This document shows positions 44,590 to 56,255 of a stretch of DNA of 64,000 nucleotides, one piece after another. A model generated the notes under the pieces. It did not search any database. It was not told the DNA's origin and worked only from the letters and a program-made list of their open reading frames with translations. This DNA comes from Apostichopus japonicus (lineage: Eukaryota > Echinodermata > Holothuroidea > Aspidochirotida > Stichopodidae): NCBI RefSeq assembly GCF_037975245.1, contig NC_092567.1:19474876-19538875 (forward strand). Direction: 5' to 3'. Each line of letters starts with the position of its first letter. The stretch's first letter is position 1. Position numbers and translations under genes: made by a program.

Positions 44590-47500
44590 CTACACAAGAC
44601 AATACAAGGGGAAGAAATATGTATTAAGTCCTTTTTAACAATTACCAGTAAAACAAGAAAATTCGTTGCAAAATGAGTCTGAGCATATATTTTTAAAGAC
44701 ATCAAGTAATATAAACAGTGGATGAAGATCCAATTTAGGCTACTTCTTAACCGGCTACTATGTAAATGTTAGGCTACAGTGCTTACTGTACATGACAGAC
44801 TATTGTAGTGGATACAAACCTAGATAATGAAGTTCTTCTTTGAACGAAAGTTACGATAGACCAATATTCCAAACTTGGAATTTTATTCCCGGACTTTTCC
44901 TTAAGCTGGTAAAAAGTCTTGAAGCCAAGATATTGTTGCAAAAATTTAATTGATTAAACATACAAAGTTACTTTATTAAACAAATAAAACTTGACGGTAG
45001 GTTTTATATTTAAACTTTCCAGCTGCGGGGTTATAGTGTTATGAAAATGTGCAATAAAAATAGTGATATGCATTAACAGACTGTTTTTGTATCGGATCGG
45101 ATTCACAGTGATTTAGTTGGGCTATGTTGTTAAACAAAAGAGGTTAGAACAAACTCATCCATGAAATTTTGTCCAAGATGAAAATTCCAATGTCAAACCC
45201 TAAGGTCACTGGAAACATTAGTATTCATCACGTTTCACAACATGATGCTTTTCATGTGAATTACAGGCTATATGAGATTATCCAAAGATATGGGTTGCCT
45301 TTATCGGTGAGGCATAAATGCAGTTAACATGAGTCATTAATATCTTATGTTTCATGACTCATAAATTAAAACTATACCTCATTGCTCAATGCAAACATTC
45401 CCCAGTGAATTGCAATTGAGTTCTTCGCATCTAGCTCCCTGTGGACAATCAGTGCTTCTTCAGGGTTAATATGTTGTGCCTGCATGACTGGTCTAAAAGG
45501 TTAAAACAAATGCATATATATATTTATATATTTTGTTATAGAAGCAGCTATTTCAATTTGGTGGACAATTTTTAAGACTGAATCTACCAAGTACTGCTTA
45601 AAACTAGAGATATGGAAATTGATGAAATTATGATGAAATGAGATAATAAACTGAAACATACAGTACCACCCAATATCTGCATGCAAGCTCAATCTGTATT
45701 CAACCTTCACTGATTAAAAGCTTACAGTAGTTGTTATAAATACATGACTTAAAGTACTCACCTTGGCTTGCATGCACCAATCGGGATAGCTGCAAGGTCT
45801 GGTGACCCATACTTATTCTTAATTGAGGGGTAGAGTCCTTGAGCATACCCAGTATCCCCTGCAAAGAAGAACTTTGAGCCTCTAGGGCCTACAATGTACC
45901 ACGAACACCAGAGGTGTCTGCAGTAATAATAACGCAGATTTCTCCCACACCAGTGTTTCGCTGGTGTGCATGCAACGGTTAGGTTTCCTGTTGTCGTCCT
46001 CTCTTCCCACCAGCCTAACTCGGTCACATTGGTACAGTTCCTGTCTTTAAACCATTGAGACATATTCTTTGGTACATACCATTGGATGTCCGCTTTGTAA
46101 GCAACTAACTCTGAGACGCTTTGCTCATCCAGGTGATCAAAGTGATCATGGCTTATCACAACTGCATGAATCTGTATGTTTTCGTCTTTCAAGTCTTTCA
46201 CAGTTACAGCGGGTGGTCGGAACCTCTTGTAGTTGAAGATACGAAACCCACAGATCCTCGGACCACAGTCATAAAAGACCGGATCCGTGAGGATATTGAT
46301 ACCATCAATTCGAACCAATAGTGACGCATGTCCAATCCATAGTACCCGAATCCCCTTTTCAGGAGGATTCCGCAACCATTCCAACGATTCCCTGGCTGAC
46401 TCTGGTAAGTGTTCCTTCAACTCCTGAAAACAAGGAACACCAATAGATCAAATAACTATATGGAAGAAAGGTTTTATGCTTCCAGTCATTATCTCAAATG
46501 ACAGTTACTTTCCCGAAAATGGTAATTAAAGGAGTGTCCATAGGTTGCATCTCTTGCTTTCAAGGTTTCCCAGACTTTGACCACTAGTGACATCTGAATT
46601 CACACTTGATCTCTATAAATAAGTACAGGGTTTTATAGTCACTGAGTTAGTCTTAAATGTCAATTAAAATTTTTCTACAAACTGTGCTTTTGGAATTAAT
46701 TATCATACTTACAAGATTGTCATACTTTTCATTTAACTTCATCACACCGTTGACCTCTACAATTTTCACTTTTTGTACTAGAGTGGACCAATATATTAAG
46801 AAAAAGTTCATCCTTGTTTGTTGTTATTTTATAACACTGTTTTCAGACTTTTTTCTGTGTTGGCCTCCTTTGACCCTACAAAGGTCCAAAAATATGGATT
46901 AATATACCATATACTAAATTATCTCAAATGATATCTGGTAGCCATGAAAACTTTTAAATATCTTTACTAAATAAGTCGGACATACTGTGAGAATTTCATT
47001 GAAGCTTGAATTTTGGTGTTACCCAATATTCGCTAAATTGTTGTACTTGAAGGTATAGTTATCTCACATAACCTTTGACCGTTACAAACATACCAAGCCT
47101 CACTTTTGTAGTTATTGTTTTAAAAATGTTTTCAGGCTGACCTCAAACAACCGATTTTCACACTCACTAAGATGGATCTATAAAAGTACAAAGCTACTGT
47201 ATAAGTGCGTCTTTACAAGGTTTTATCAAGTTTTAATATTTTGATCTTAAATAAGAAATTTAATTTATTAACTTTAAGTAACATTAACGCATGTGCAAAG
47301 TTATGTTAATTTTTTTATGTTTTTTATTTGTAATCTACCGTCAGTAATTAACTCGTAAAAAGAAAAATTGTACTATATTGCCTGGTTCACTTTACAGAAT
47401 AGCCTTAAGACTTTGTAAGTGTATACAGCAGAACGCTAGGTAAGATGCAGTTTCTTTTCGCAATATTTTTTTACACAGTACGATTTCACACCCTGATTCA

Positions 47501-47859
47501 GCCTCATTGCAGATAATTTGTAGCAGATGCTGCCCTTTTACCCCAAACTTTGCCAAATGGTGTTCAACCACAGATTAATCAACTAGAAAACAATATAAAC
47601 TGTGGAATGGACACAAAACATTGGGGTCTAGGTAATATGTTACGTTGATGACAAGTTGACTTACCTCTGAATTTGGCTCGCTTGCTTTGTGGAATAAGAA
47701 GTATTTCAAGTAGGGGTAGATATTTGTGCAAATATGAAAAACGTTGAACAGAGAGAACTTCCATTTTTCAGGATTCTTGTAGCAAAGCCAACCAGTTCTG
47801 AACTGCACCAAGTTCTGATCTTGCATCAGAGATGTGTTCTCATCATCTTCAGAACTCAT
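44464..47859 (-). CDS. NAPEPLD: NAPE-PLD, complete
   Basis: N-acyl-phosphatidylethanolamine phospholipase D is a membrane-associated zinc hydrolase of the metallo-beta-lactamase fold. It releases N-acylethanolamines such as anandamide from membrane NAPEs. Four coding exons (47665-47859, 45762-46423, 45378-45492, 44464-44589) join in phase to 365 aa; human has 393. Ligands are visible: H157, H159, D161 and H162 in SHDHFDHLD, H222 in PAKHWC, D255 in FAGDTGY and H315 in IHWG. Other family blocks are IGHASLLV, LTDPVF, LDWWEE-like LGWWEE and DLAAIPIGA. The N-terminus is shorter than in human. The acceptor CTACAG lies four bases before the ATG, so a non-coding 5' exon must exist; a donor at 51494 is the best candidate. 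It is convergent with the NT5E-like gene. Confidence 0.96.
45378..45492 (-). CDS. NAPEPLD: NAPEPLD exon 3
   Basis: Residues 286-324, QHINPEEALIVHREL and AIHWGMFALSNE. Acceptor TTTTAG, donor GTATAG. Confidence 0.94.
45762..46423 (-). CDS. NAPEPLD: NAPEPLD exon 2 (catalytic core)
   Basis: Residues 66-285 with six of the seven metal ligands. Acceptor TTTTCAG, donor GTGAGT; ends in phase 2 within an Arg codon. Confidence 0.97.
47665..47859 (-). CDS. NAPEPLD: NAPEPLD coding exon 1
   Basis: Residues 1-65, MSSEDDENTSLMQDQ through HKASEPNSE. RTGWLCYKNPEKWKFSLFNV corresponds to the vertebrate NPWPTWKNPS region. Donor GTAAGT. Confidence 0.9.
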
Positions 47860-48981
47860 CTTTCTGTAGATTAGAAACAAAAAAGGGTTCTTCAATTATA
47901 TTTTATTAGATGGGAATCCATGTCAACAGTTTTGAATACAAAAATCATGCAGAATCTATGCACTGAATGATTTGATTAAGTGAGTTCATAACCCATTCAC
48001 AATGTGTCTTATTTGAAAATGTTCACACAGAACTATCATCTTTGCTTTTATGATAACTCTTGCGGTGAATTAAACTTCCCCAATTATATATTGAAAATAT
48101 TGCCATCTCAGGGAGATATCACCAGGTTTAACAGTCATGTGAGGGGGGTTGGGCATTTTTTCCATATTCTGTTCAATTATGGTGAGTGAAACTTATGCTA
48201 CTACCGGATCATGTTGGTTAGGACCTCTGTGCATTGAATATCATTTGCATAACAAATTCTATATCACAGTATATATTGTAATAGGAAGGAATAAGTAACA
48301 TAAATATATACAAATTATATAATATATACATACCGAAAATATTACAAAATGGAAATATATATTACAGCATGTGGCTTAATGACGTCATATCTATGGACTT
48401 TCCTTCTTAAAGGAGGGTAATGTGTTGCCAAAAACACTTAACAAAAAACAATGGAAATATGTATCATAGACTCTTCCTTTGGCCTCAAATATGAATAGGT
48501 TTTGTATTAGGTTGTTTGATAGGATTTATCATTGGATGTTTAATATACCTTGAAGGTATGTGATCAACTTTGAATAAAACTTCAGTAATTCGTTTTACAC
48601 AACAAACTACCCTCCTTTTAACGTTGACTATATAGATATAGAAACATGTAAATGGTGTTCAGTTAACTGTGCCGTACGGTTTGAAGACCATTACTAAATG
48701 AAAGTAGGCCTACAGCACAGTTACAGTAGCACTACAGCTGGTATATGACTATATAGTTATCTGAAACCCTCGACCTCATGCACTCATTTGATTGCAATGA
48801 AACACATCAAATATCGACAATAGGTGCACTTTCAACCTACCAACCCTTTTTAAGTCCTGTTAACCGTATTTGCCCTTCTTGAATTGACGCTGGCAGATCA
48901 CCACAATAACCAGGTGTGGAACAATCATTTTTGCCCGGGAGCTAAAAGTTTATTTTGTCGAGGGATGGGTGGCCTTCTACC

Positions 48982-50098
48982 CATAGGCGTAGGAGGCGGG
49001 GGGGGGGGGCTGGCTGCAGCACCCAACCATTTTTGTTGTTGAAAATTAAGGCAATATGCTGAGAGTTTTTCGGGCACCTACTGATTTGCATTGTTTTTTA
49101 ATAGTTAAACTGATATGATTATATTAATTATTATTGTAACGACTTCCCCAATAAATGTAACCAATAGGGAAGGGTAATAACACGCATAGGTGTACAAGGC
49201 GGGGTGGGGGGGGGGCAGGGGAGAATGTTTTGTGTTATTTGTCTTGTGATATTAATATGGGCCTCATGATTTTCTTTATTTAGCATCATGATGCCCGAAT
49301 ATTTCCGTGTAAAACCACCGATTATCGACATCTTTGGCCACAGAAACTTTTTTTCTAACTAGTCAATTGTATACCTGGACATCCCCGACATGAGTGTTTA
49401 TAAGAAACATTTTCTTTTTCATGGATAGTTGCGGGTGGGGGGAGGGGGGTGGGTGGGGGAGTGCCTACAAGCCTAGAAGTACAGGTTTACCATATTCTTT
49501 GTTATCTTTTATATTTTTTTTGTGAGACAAATTGCAGTCTCACCCGACACAGCGACATTATCCCGCCTACGTGTCGTTGAACAATGTATGTTTTTCTGGA
49601 GGTAGCTGAGTACTGTGTTAAAATAATAAATACTTAAACTAAATAGGAGCTTAAAAAATATACTGTCCTATTGTTTCCCCTTCAAAGTGATGTTACCATT
49701 TTTTCTTCTTCTAATTTACCAAATTTTTGGGGAAGTGTTAATTTCTAAAACGTGAGATTAAAACATAGAGAATGTTTAGATGCAACTTGCAAGGCCTCAA
49801 AAGTGCCATTTCCGGCAATCTGAGAGGCACTTTTTGCCAAAAAAATTCTTGTACGCTACGCGCCAACTGATGGTGGCGCTCCGCTTAGATAGTGTCACGG
49901 GAACTTTCGGGCACAAAAGTTTCTGGCCCAAAACTGAAATGGTCCCGTACGCCTATGAAAACACGGCAAATGATTGTATGTTATTGGCATGCGGTGCAAT
50001 ACCCGATGCATGCCAATATGATATGAAAATAAATTGTTGTTATATTTTTCGGGCATGTCGTTACAGACCACAAATCAAATTGGGCTCCTATGCCTATG
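48982..50098. mobile_element. hAT-type element (family B) with 8-bp TSD
   Basis: Ends are CATAGGCGTAGGAG and, mirrored, CATAGGCATAGGAG. The target duplication CTTCTACC is exact (48974-48981 and 50099-50106). 1117 bp with several G-runs and no transposase frame. It lies in the NAPEPLD 5' intron. Confidence 0.88.
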
Positions 50099-50389
50099 CT
50101 TCTACCATTTGAGATCTTTGGGTAAATGGAGAGTGCAAAAATAGAACATTGGGGTCTATATTGTAACTTTCTGAAACACTACTGAAGAATCTTTTTATAT
50201 AGTTTTATCTTCTATATAATGTTATATCATTTTTATTGTAATATTCTATGCGCTAGTGGGTAAGTGGGAGAAGGGGGAATGGGAAGGGGGCTGTGCCCAT
50301 CATGAATTTGGAAAATAGAGGGTGATTGAAGACCAGTGGGCGCTGTGTGTCTTTGACCTATGCTTACAGCTTGCTCATGTGCATGGGAT

Positions 50390-50761
50390 CAGTGGCGTGG
50401 GAAGGTACTTTTGCGTGGGGGGGGGGCTGAAGACTGATGGCCGGCCTGGGGGAGGGGTATAAGGGGAGGGAGTGTCCCTCTCCCCTTTGGATTTTTTTTT
50501 TGCATTTCCAGGTGGCCTCAGATGCAATTTGGTGCAATATAGCACACTTCAACCCACCCACTCCATTTTGTATATAATTTTGCATTTTCCCCTGGCCTTA
50601 GATGCAATTTGGTGCTCCAAATGAGACTTTTTTTCCATTTGGAAATGAAAAAGGGGTTTTCTGACTTGCGAAGCGGGGGGGGGCGGAATGATACTTCCGC
50701 CCCTCCATATTTTTCACTGGAGGGGGGGCTGGCGCCCCCAGCCCCGGTTCCTACGCCCTTG
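50390..50761. mobile_element. hAT-type MITE (family A), second copy
   Basis: Ends are CAGTGGCGTGGGAAGG and, mirrored, CAAGGGCGTAGGAACC. The target duplication is catgggat/cgtgggat (7 of 8). The inside matches the 34093 copy over most of its length, including 'ggtggcctcagatgcaattt'. Only 292 bp separate it from the end of the 48982 element. Confidence 0.93.
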
Positions 50762-51494
50762 CGTGGGATCCACATGAGCTGTGTCTCTCTGACCTATTTT
50801 TACAGGTATTCATGACTTGGAACTTTCTTGACAGTGAGCATAAAAATACTTAAAATCTATACGTGCTTGCAATGGTGAAACGCTTCACTTGTATGCTAAA
50901 TATGCCCCAGAACGCACCATTTGATATCTTATTAATTCCTGAGTGGATGGCCCCTTTGCCCTTTCCTCCTAATTGGCCAATCGGTCTCGACCATCCCAAC
51001 TCCACTCCCTCTCCTATACAAAATCTTGGATCCACCCCTGATCAGCAGATTAATAAATTATTATTAATCTCTCTAAAACCTGGATCAGACTTGGCCCCGT
51101 CGTTCAACAGAAGCATGTAAGCTGTGTGAAGGATAATGGTAGCTTACAAACTTCAAAGTGGACGTACGCCCCTACAAGGAAGAACAAATTGCACTCACAT
51201 ATGTTTCTTCTGTATGTGGCAAGGCAAGTTATAGATAGAGGCATTACATATTATATATATAAAGGTTTACGTTGCCTACACACGTTTCTGTTCTTGTTAA
51301 AAAGAAAGAAAAAAAGAACAAACACACACGATTTACTATCATTATCAAAATTGGTCGTTATTAGAATTAAGTATCGACTAAACATTGTAAATTGCACAAA
51401 CAAACAAACAAAACAAAAGCCAATGCAGTGAACTAAATCTTTTGATTTTGGACAAACGAGAATAGAAATAGATTTAAAGGAACTTCAAACTTAC

Positions 51495-51650
51495 CTTTCA
51501 CAACACGTATTCATGTGGTAATACTCAGATATTTCACGCTATTTGTCCGTTAATTTATCGATCCGCTGTTGTCATATATTCTGCTCAAATTTTACTAGTC
51601 TGCCGACAGTGCCAGTTCGTTTTTATAAAGGCGCAACTTACTCTACTGTG
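51495..51650 (-). other. NAPEPLD: Predicted non-coding first exon of NAPEPLD
   Basis: On the minus strand ATGTGTTGTGAAAG-like sequence ends at a strong donor GTAAGT (51494-51489). The NAPEPLD start exon begins with an acceptor four bases before its ATG, and nothing nearer offers such a donor. The upper end is arbitrary. Confidence 0.45.
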
Positions 51651-51967
51651 TACAACTCCCACTGGAGGCCTCCATATAGCCTCTATACTATGCAGTAATG
51701 TGCTGTAGTGAAAGGATAACCTTTGCCGATATACACTCACACATACAATTTATTTCCGTTTGCCAGTATACATAATATACATATATATATAAGCCTATAG
51801 ATATTAGTACATGTTTCAACGAGCGTGCCGATTGTCACTGTACTAGTTAGTCCCAACGAGCGAGTGAATGAGCTCATTTTTCTTGTAGCCCCGCCCCCAA
51901 ATTTGGTCAGACCTATGAAATTTCGCGTAACTGCTTGAGACCTACCCCTAGTTTAAAAGCTTGAATA
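51651..51967. promoter_or_regulatory. Likely divergent promoter interval
   Basis: A minus-strand donor exon (51495) and a plus-strand exon-like start (51968) face away from each other across about 320-470 bp. No TATA box is convincing at the expected distances. Confidence 0.35.
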
Positions 51968-53811
51968 ATGCAGAAGAAGGCGTCGCTAGCCACCATGACG
52001 CGGTAAGTTGAATCTCATAACATTGATTTTTTGTAATAAAATAGTTAAAATTTCTATTTTTGTCGGTCTTTCTGATAAATCTCCTTCATGATTAAAAGAA
52101 AGTGCCGTTAAATTTACCGTGAACTTGACTTTGTTACAGGAGAAAAATTGTACATTTTTGGTAAAATTGGCTAGACTACAATCTTTTCATTGATTTTAAA
52201 TTCGCGATTGGAAATGCACTAGTCTTCTCAATAATTAACGTATTAACATACGGCAAAACACAGTGTAATGTAATATAGATGTTAGGAATTTGTGTTGGCT
52301 CTGCGTGTACATGAAATGATGTACATTGCTTTAGTCCTTGGAAAACGTCCATGCCAAACTATAATGTACACACCTCATACAGCATAGTCATTATACTATA
52401 GCCCTGATATTGGAGCAGAAAATGCTCATCTCCTTGCAACTCATTATGCAAGCTCAGAAGATGAAGTGTAGCCTTGGAAAAATTAACTCGCACTAACAAC
52501 GGCAAAATAGCACCCTTTCTCCATGGTAAACTGTGGTATAATACCACAATTTGACTGGGGTATTTTGGTCATATGGATGCGGTTTACCATAGTTTTACCA
52601 TGGTACCATACCACAATTTTACCATGGTTTTTCATCATGGTTTTATCTCAAATTCACCCTATGTGTACTATGGCATTACTATAATTGTACCATAATTAAC
52701 CACAATTTTACCCTACAGCTCTTCCAAAGTTTTACCCTAATAGTTTTACCCTAATTGCACCACTGGCAGTTTTTTCCTACTTGTCCTAATCAGTACACCA
52801 CAAATTACATTCAATTTCACCATTGGTGTATTGTATCATAATTGGGCTAGTTGAAACATACAACAAAGCATCTCATACTGTATGTCATAATGTCGTATGT
52901 ATATTAGGGCATACTATTTTATATTGACCAGATTTGGGTAAATATGCGACAGTCAAATAATGCATGACAACAATATAAAGGTTACATAGTTTTACAGTAT
53001 ATGGTATGTATAGTTTTTGTCAAGTGAAATAAGGATGTGCCATAATTTTATTCTATAAGGCTACTGTGGCAAACTTACCTGTGTTACCCCAATTTAACCA
53101 TAGTTTACTGTTGTAAAACTATGGTACATTTTTGGCTGGGAGCATATATATAATATTTCTTATATCTTATATAGGGTGATATAATATTGTATTCATGTAC
53201 TTTCTACCTGTTGGACCAAACTTTCTTGCCATTCATGGACTTGCCTCTCATTTAAACATTCCGTCCTACTGCTTTACCTCAAGTCTTTTCATAGTGTTTA
53301 AAAGCTATGTTTTGTTGTCTTGTTACTATTTTGTAACAGTTTCACGTCTCAAAGTTTTATGTAATATAAACGAGAAATAAAGAGACCAACAAAAAGACAT
53401 TTTGTTGTCATTCTTAAAAAACGAAAGTTCTCCAGACTGATCAAAAGTCCCTCAAAGCTGACCTCATCGTGGTGTCAGAGTGGCAACTACTGTCTTTTCA
53501 GTGGGTGAAGTATATAGAGCTTCTTCTGGCTATTTTTAAGCCAAAATGCCCTCTCGGGTTTCAAATTTCATTGCCTGTTGTATAACCTGAATGTTTCCTA
53601 AAAACTAGTTATGCTTGAAAATAAACTTAATAAAAAGGCCCATGTCTCGATAACATCAGGGCTCTATAGGCTGATTACTAACAACCCCATGTACAATTTC
53701 AGGAGGGTGAATTTGAAGGGGCACTGGCAGGGCTTGGACACTTTGCAGTGGCAGGGCTTGCACTTGGAAGAGCACCAGCATGGGTCCATCTTCATGAGAG
53801 TCTCTAAATAA
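51968..53811 (+). CDS. Candidate two-exon small gene or lncRNA
   Basis: The first exon has ATG at 51968 and, in frame, a textbook Kozak start GCCACCATGACG (ATG at 51995). It ends at 52002 before the donor GTAAGT. A terminal exon starts at 53703 after TTTCAG, with a perfect TACTAAC branch point at 53675-53681. Joined, they encode 47 (or 38) residues ending IFMRVSK. The TAA stop lies inside the poly(A) signal AATAAA at 53807-53812. The peptide resembles nothing I know. The second exon is open in another frame as well and is partly an internal repeat (ggcagggcttg twice), so coding is doubtful. Confidence 0.35.
52515..53150. repeat. Cluster of 'TTTTACCATGG' repeats
   Basis: Dozens of direct and inverted variants of 'accatggtaaa', 'ttttaccat' and 'ccacaattt' fill this stretch. 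It probably represents a decayed DNA element rich in internal palindromes. The ends are not clean. Confidence 0.6.
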
Positions 53812-54030
53812 AATTATAGAAGGTGATAAATGTAAGCCATTGTTGAATGTCTGACTTCAGCTAGTAGTGTTTAAAGTACCGATTGTAACGATATGGTATT
53901 GCTTGCATGTATTGTTATGTGTGGATACCGGATATAGCAAATCGATGTATTGGCAGTGAATATTTCATGATCTCTAGGGGTCCTTATGCCCCTATCCACA
54001 CAGAAAAGTCATTTCACTGACATGAAAAAG

Positions 54031-54090
54031 TCCTCTTATCATTCGATATATGCATGGGGTTCCTCTTATCATTCGATATATGCATGGGGT
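54031..54090. repeat. Perfect 30-bp tandem duplication
   Basis: Positions 54031-54060 and 54061-54090 are identical ('tcctcttatcattcgatata' plus 'tgcatggggt'). The absence of any difference implies a recent event. Confidence 0.97.
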
Positions 54091-55302
54091 TCCATGATGT
54101 AAGCAATTCAATTCCGCTAGTTTTATCACGCTTAGTTATGGCATTTCGCGCAATACGTACCAACGTGTAACGAGACAGTCACCACTTTACTCGCAACCTG
54201 TATTCGTAACCTGTATTCGTGTGTGTATATAGTTGTCGTGAACTTGATTTTCGTTACAAGATGATTTGAAGAGAAATGCATATTAATTTGTGGTAAAGGA
54301 GTTTTTTTCAGCGAATATACCAGTTTTCAAAATTTGAAATGATGATAATCATGCCTCATGCCAAAGAAAGCATTTTTCTAAACAGTTCGAAAATGGTTAA
54401 TTTGCGTTCAGAAATTACGGCCGAAACTCCGTTTCCACTCCTTATTTGTGTCTTTTGTCCGTAATGATTGAATTAAACACCTTTCCTCCATCAAATTCAA
54501 CAATTACCTAACATATTATTGCTTAATGACTGAGAAATTGACCTTCGAATATGATAATTATTACCTAATTAAATATTAATGAGGAGTGACATCAGGAAAC
54601 CCCGTGCATATTCTACAAGAAAAGAAAGCACTTTTCGCACCGCTGGAGCCTGACTGTACCGTCCGGAAAACCCCTCGTTTGCGAAATTGTATGAATATGG
54701 TTTTGTTTCCTTCAATACACCCCAAACCAGGTGTTATTTATGAAAGTATTACAAGATAGAGTCTGGGAACAAGAAAATCACGTACTTGTGACATCCACAG
54801 TTTTGGAATATCGATGTAGTGTACATGTACGTAGAAAGAGTCAAATAATTTTACTTACCTACCGTGGCTCACAGCGGCCATCCAGGTTTTGCCTACACGT
54901 TGTAAAAGGCTCCATAGCACAGCTCCATGATATTGTCTATATAAGTCTAGCTATCTTAGATTTTGGTAACAGCTTGCCTGATGTGTTTTCAACGTGCTTT
55001 CATTGGAAAAGGGTCTCTTCTTTTACATTTTGAAAGTAAAAAAGTCCGTTGATCCTTGGAATGGCTATAAACAGTGTGTATGCTGGGAATGGGAGGGGGA
55101 AGGGGTCGGGGAGGGGAGTCACGGTTGTACGATTTATATTAAATTAAGAAAGCATCAGCATGTATGTAGTGATATCAAATTTGGCTAGCATGCCTGCCAG
55201 CTGTTTTCTCAAAATTGATACGCACATTTTATTCCGTCCCTCCGTCCAGGTGCTGACACATAGCGAAAACTACAGACCATTTTTGCGTTGGTAAATGGTG
55301 GA

Positions 55303-55541
55303 AATCGAGGTAATTCGTCCGTTTACACACCTTCCAATCGAGGTATCACCGACAATCGAGGAATACCTCGATTAGAAAAGTACTGGCGTGGCGCTATTTG
55401 TGATCCTTTAAATGCTAGGAAAGTGATTTTGGTTCAATTTGAAGTAGTACCTCGTTTGGCATCATGCCACCTTGTTTATATACATCTTTGTGTATACATG
55501 ACTACGGCGCGATTTCACACAAAAATGTCAGTACCTCGATT
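55303..55541. promoter_or_regulatory. Inverted array of AATCGAGGTA motifs
   Basis: Forward copies lie at 55303, 55336 and 55354 (the last ends AGGA). Reverse copies TACCTCGATT lie at 55364, 55448 (CGTTT variant) and 55532. All six fall within 240 bp, three in each direction, about 600 bp before the SET-recombinase ATG. They may be protein-binding sites. The surrounding sequence is richer in CpG than the rest of the region. Confidence 0.45.
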
Positions 55542-56146
55542 ACACGATGGACTGACGGCTGCGAGTCACTACATCGAATGGCGGGATCCCGCATGATTTC
55601 CTCGGTTTTGCGGTGGAAAACTGTCCCGTCGCAATACGGTGGTAAATATAAAATCACTTTTTTATTTAGTCAAAAATGTAATATGATCCTAATGTACCCG
55701 CTTGAATTCACTAATCGAAAAGCCATAGGGCCTAAGACTAGAGTTATGATTCGTGTTGACCATAGTCTAGGACTAAATGCCTAGGCCTATATATGTTGCT
55801 AGGCTATATATTTTAACAGCCATAACATAAGGTTAGGCTCTGCAATAACATGCAGTAGATGCAGTTTTGATAAGAGATAACAAGTGATCTCATCTGTGGT
55901 AGCCTATGAACTAATGCATGTGGGCCTAAGTTTGTATGGTCCTTAAAACCTATGTTGAAATAATTTAGCCCTTTCATTTTTTTTTTGCGCCTACGAGACT
56001 ATTGTTAGTTTTTTATTTATGCATTTACTTAACTTGCATTTAGGGGAATGCATTCAGCCAAATTTATTTCTTTCTTTTAATATGATAACTTAACTTAATC
56101 GTTAATTGTTAACATTGTCTCTGTGACATTGTTTTGTTCTTGATAG

Positions 56147-56255
56147 ATGGGGCGCAGAAAAAAACCTGATTATGCTGTAGCAGCTAGAGAATGGATAAAT
56201 TCACATAATGAAGACCCACCTGGCTTTTACATTAAAGAAGTGTCACCCACGATTG
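56147..56255 (+). CDS. SET-YR gene coding exon 1
   Basis: MGRRKKPDYAVAAREWINSH then NEDPPGFYIKEVSPTIG. The acceptor TTGATAG directly abuts the ATG, so at least one upstream non-coding exon is implied. Donor GTGAGC, phase 1. Confidence 0.8.

Noticed and set aside
53703-53801. Alternative reading EGEFEGALAGLGHFAVAGLA and onward
   Set aside because: Open and glycine-rich, but it needs a phase-0 upstream exon that I could not find. The phase-2 reading fits the only candidate first exon.
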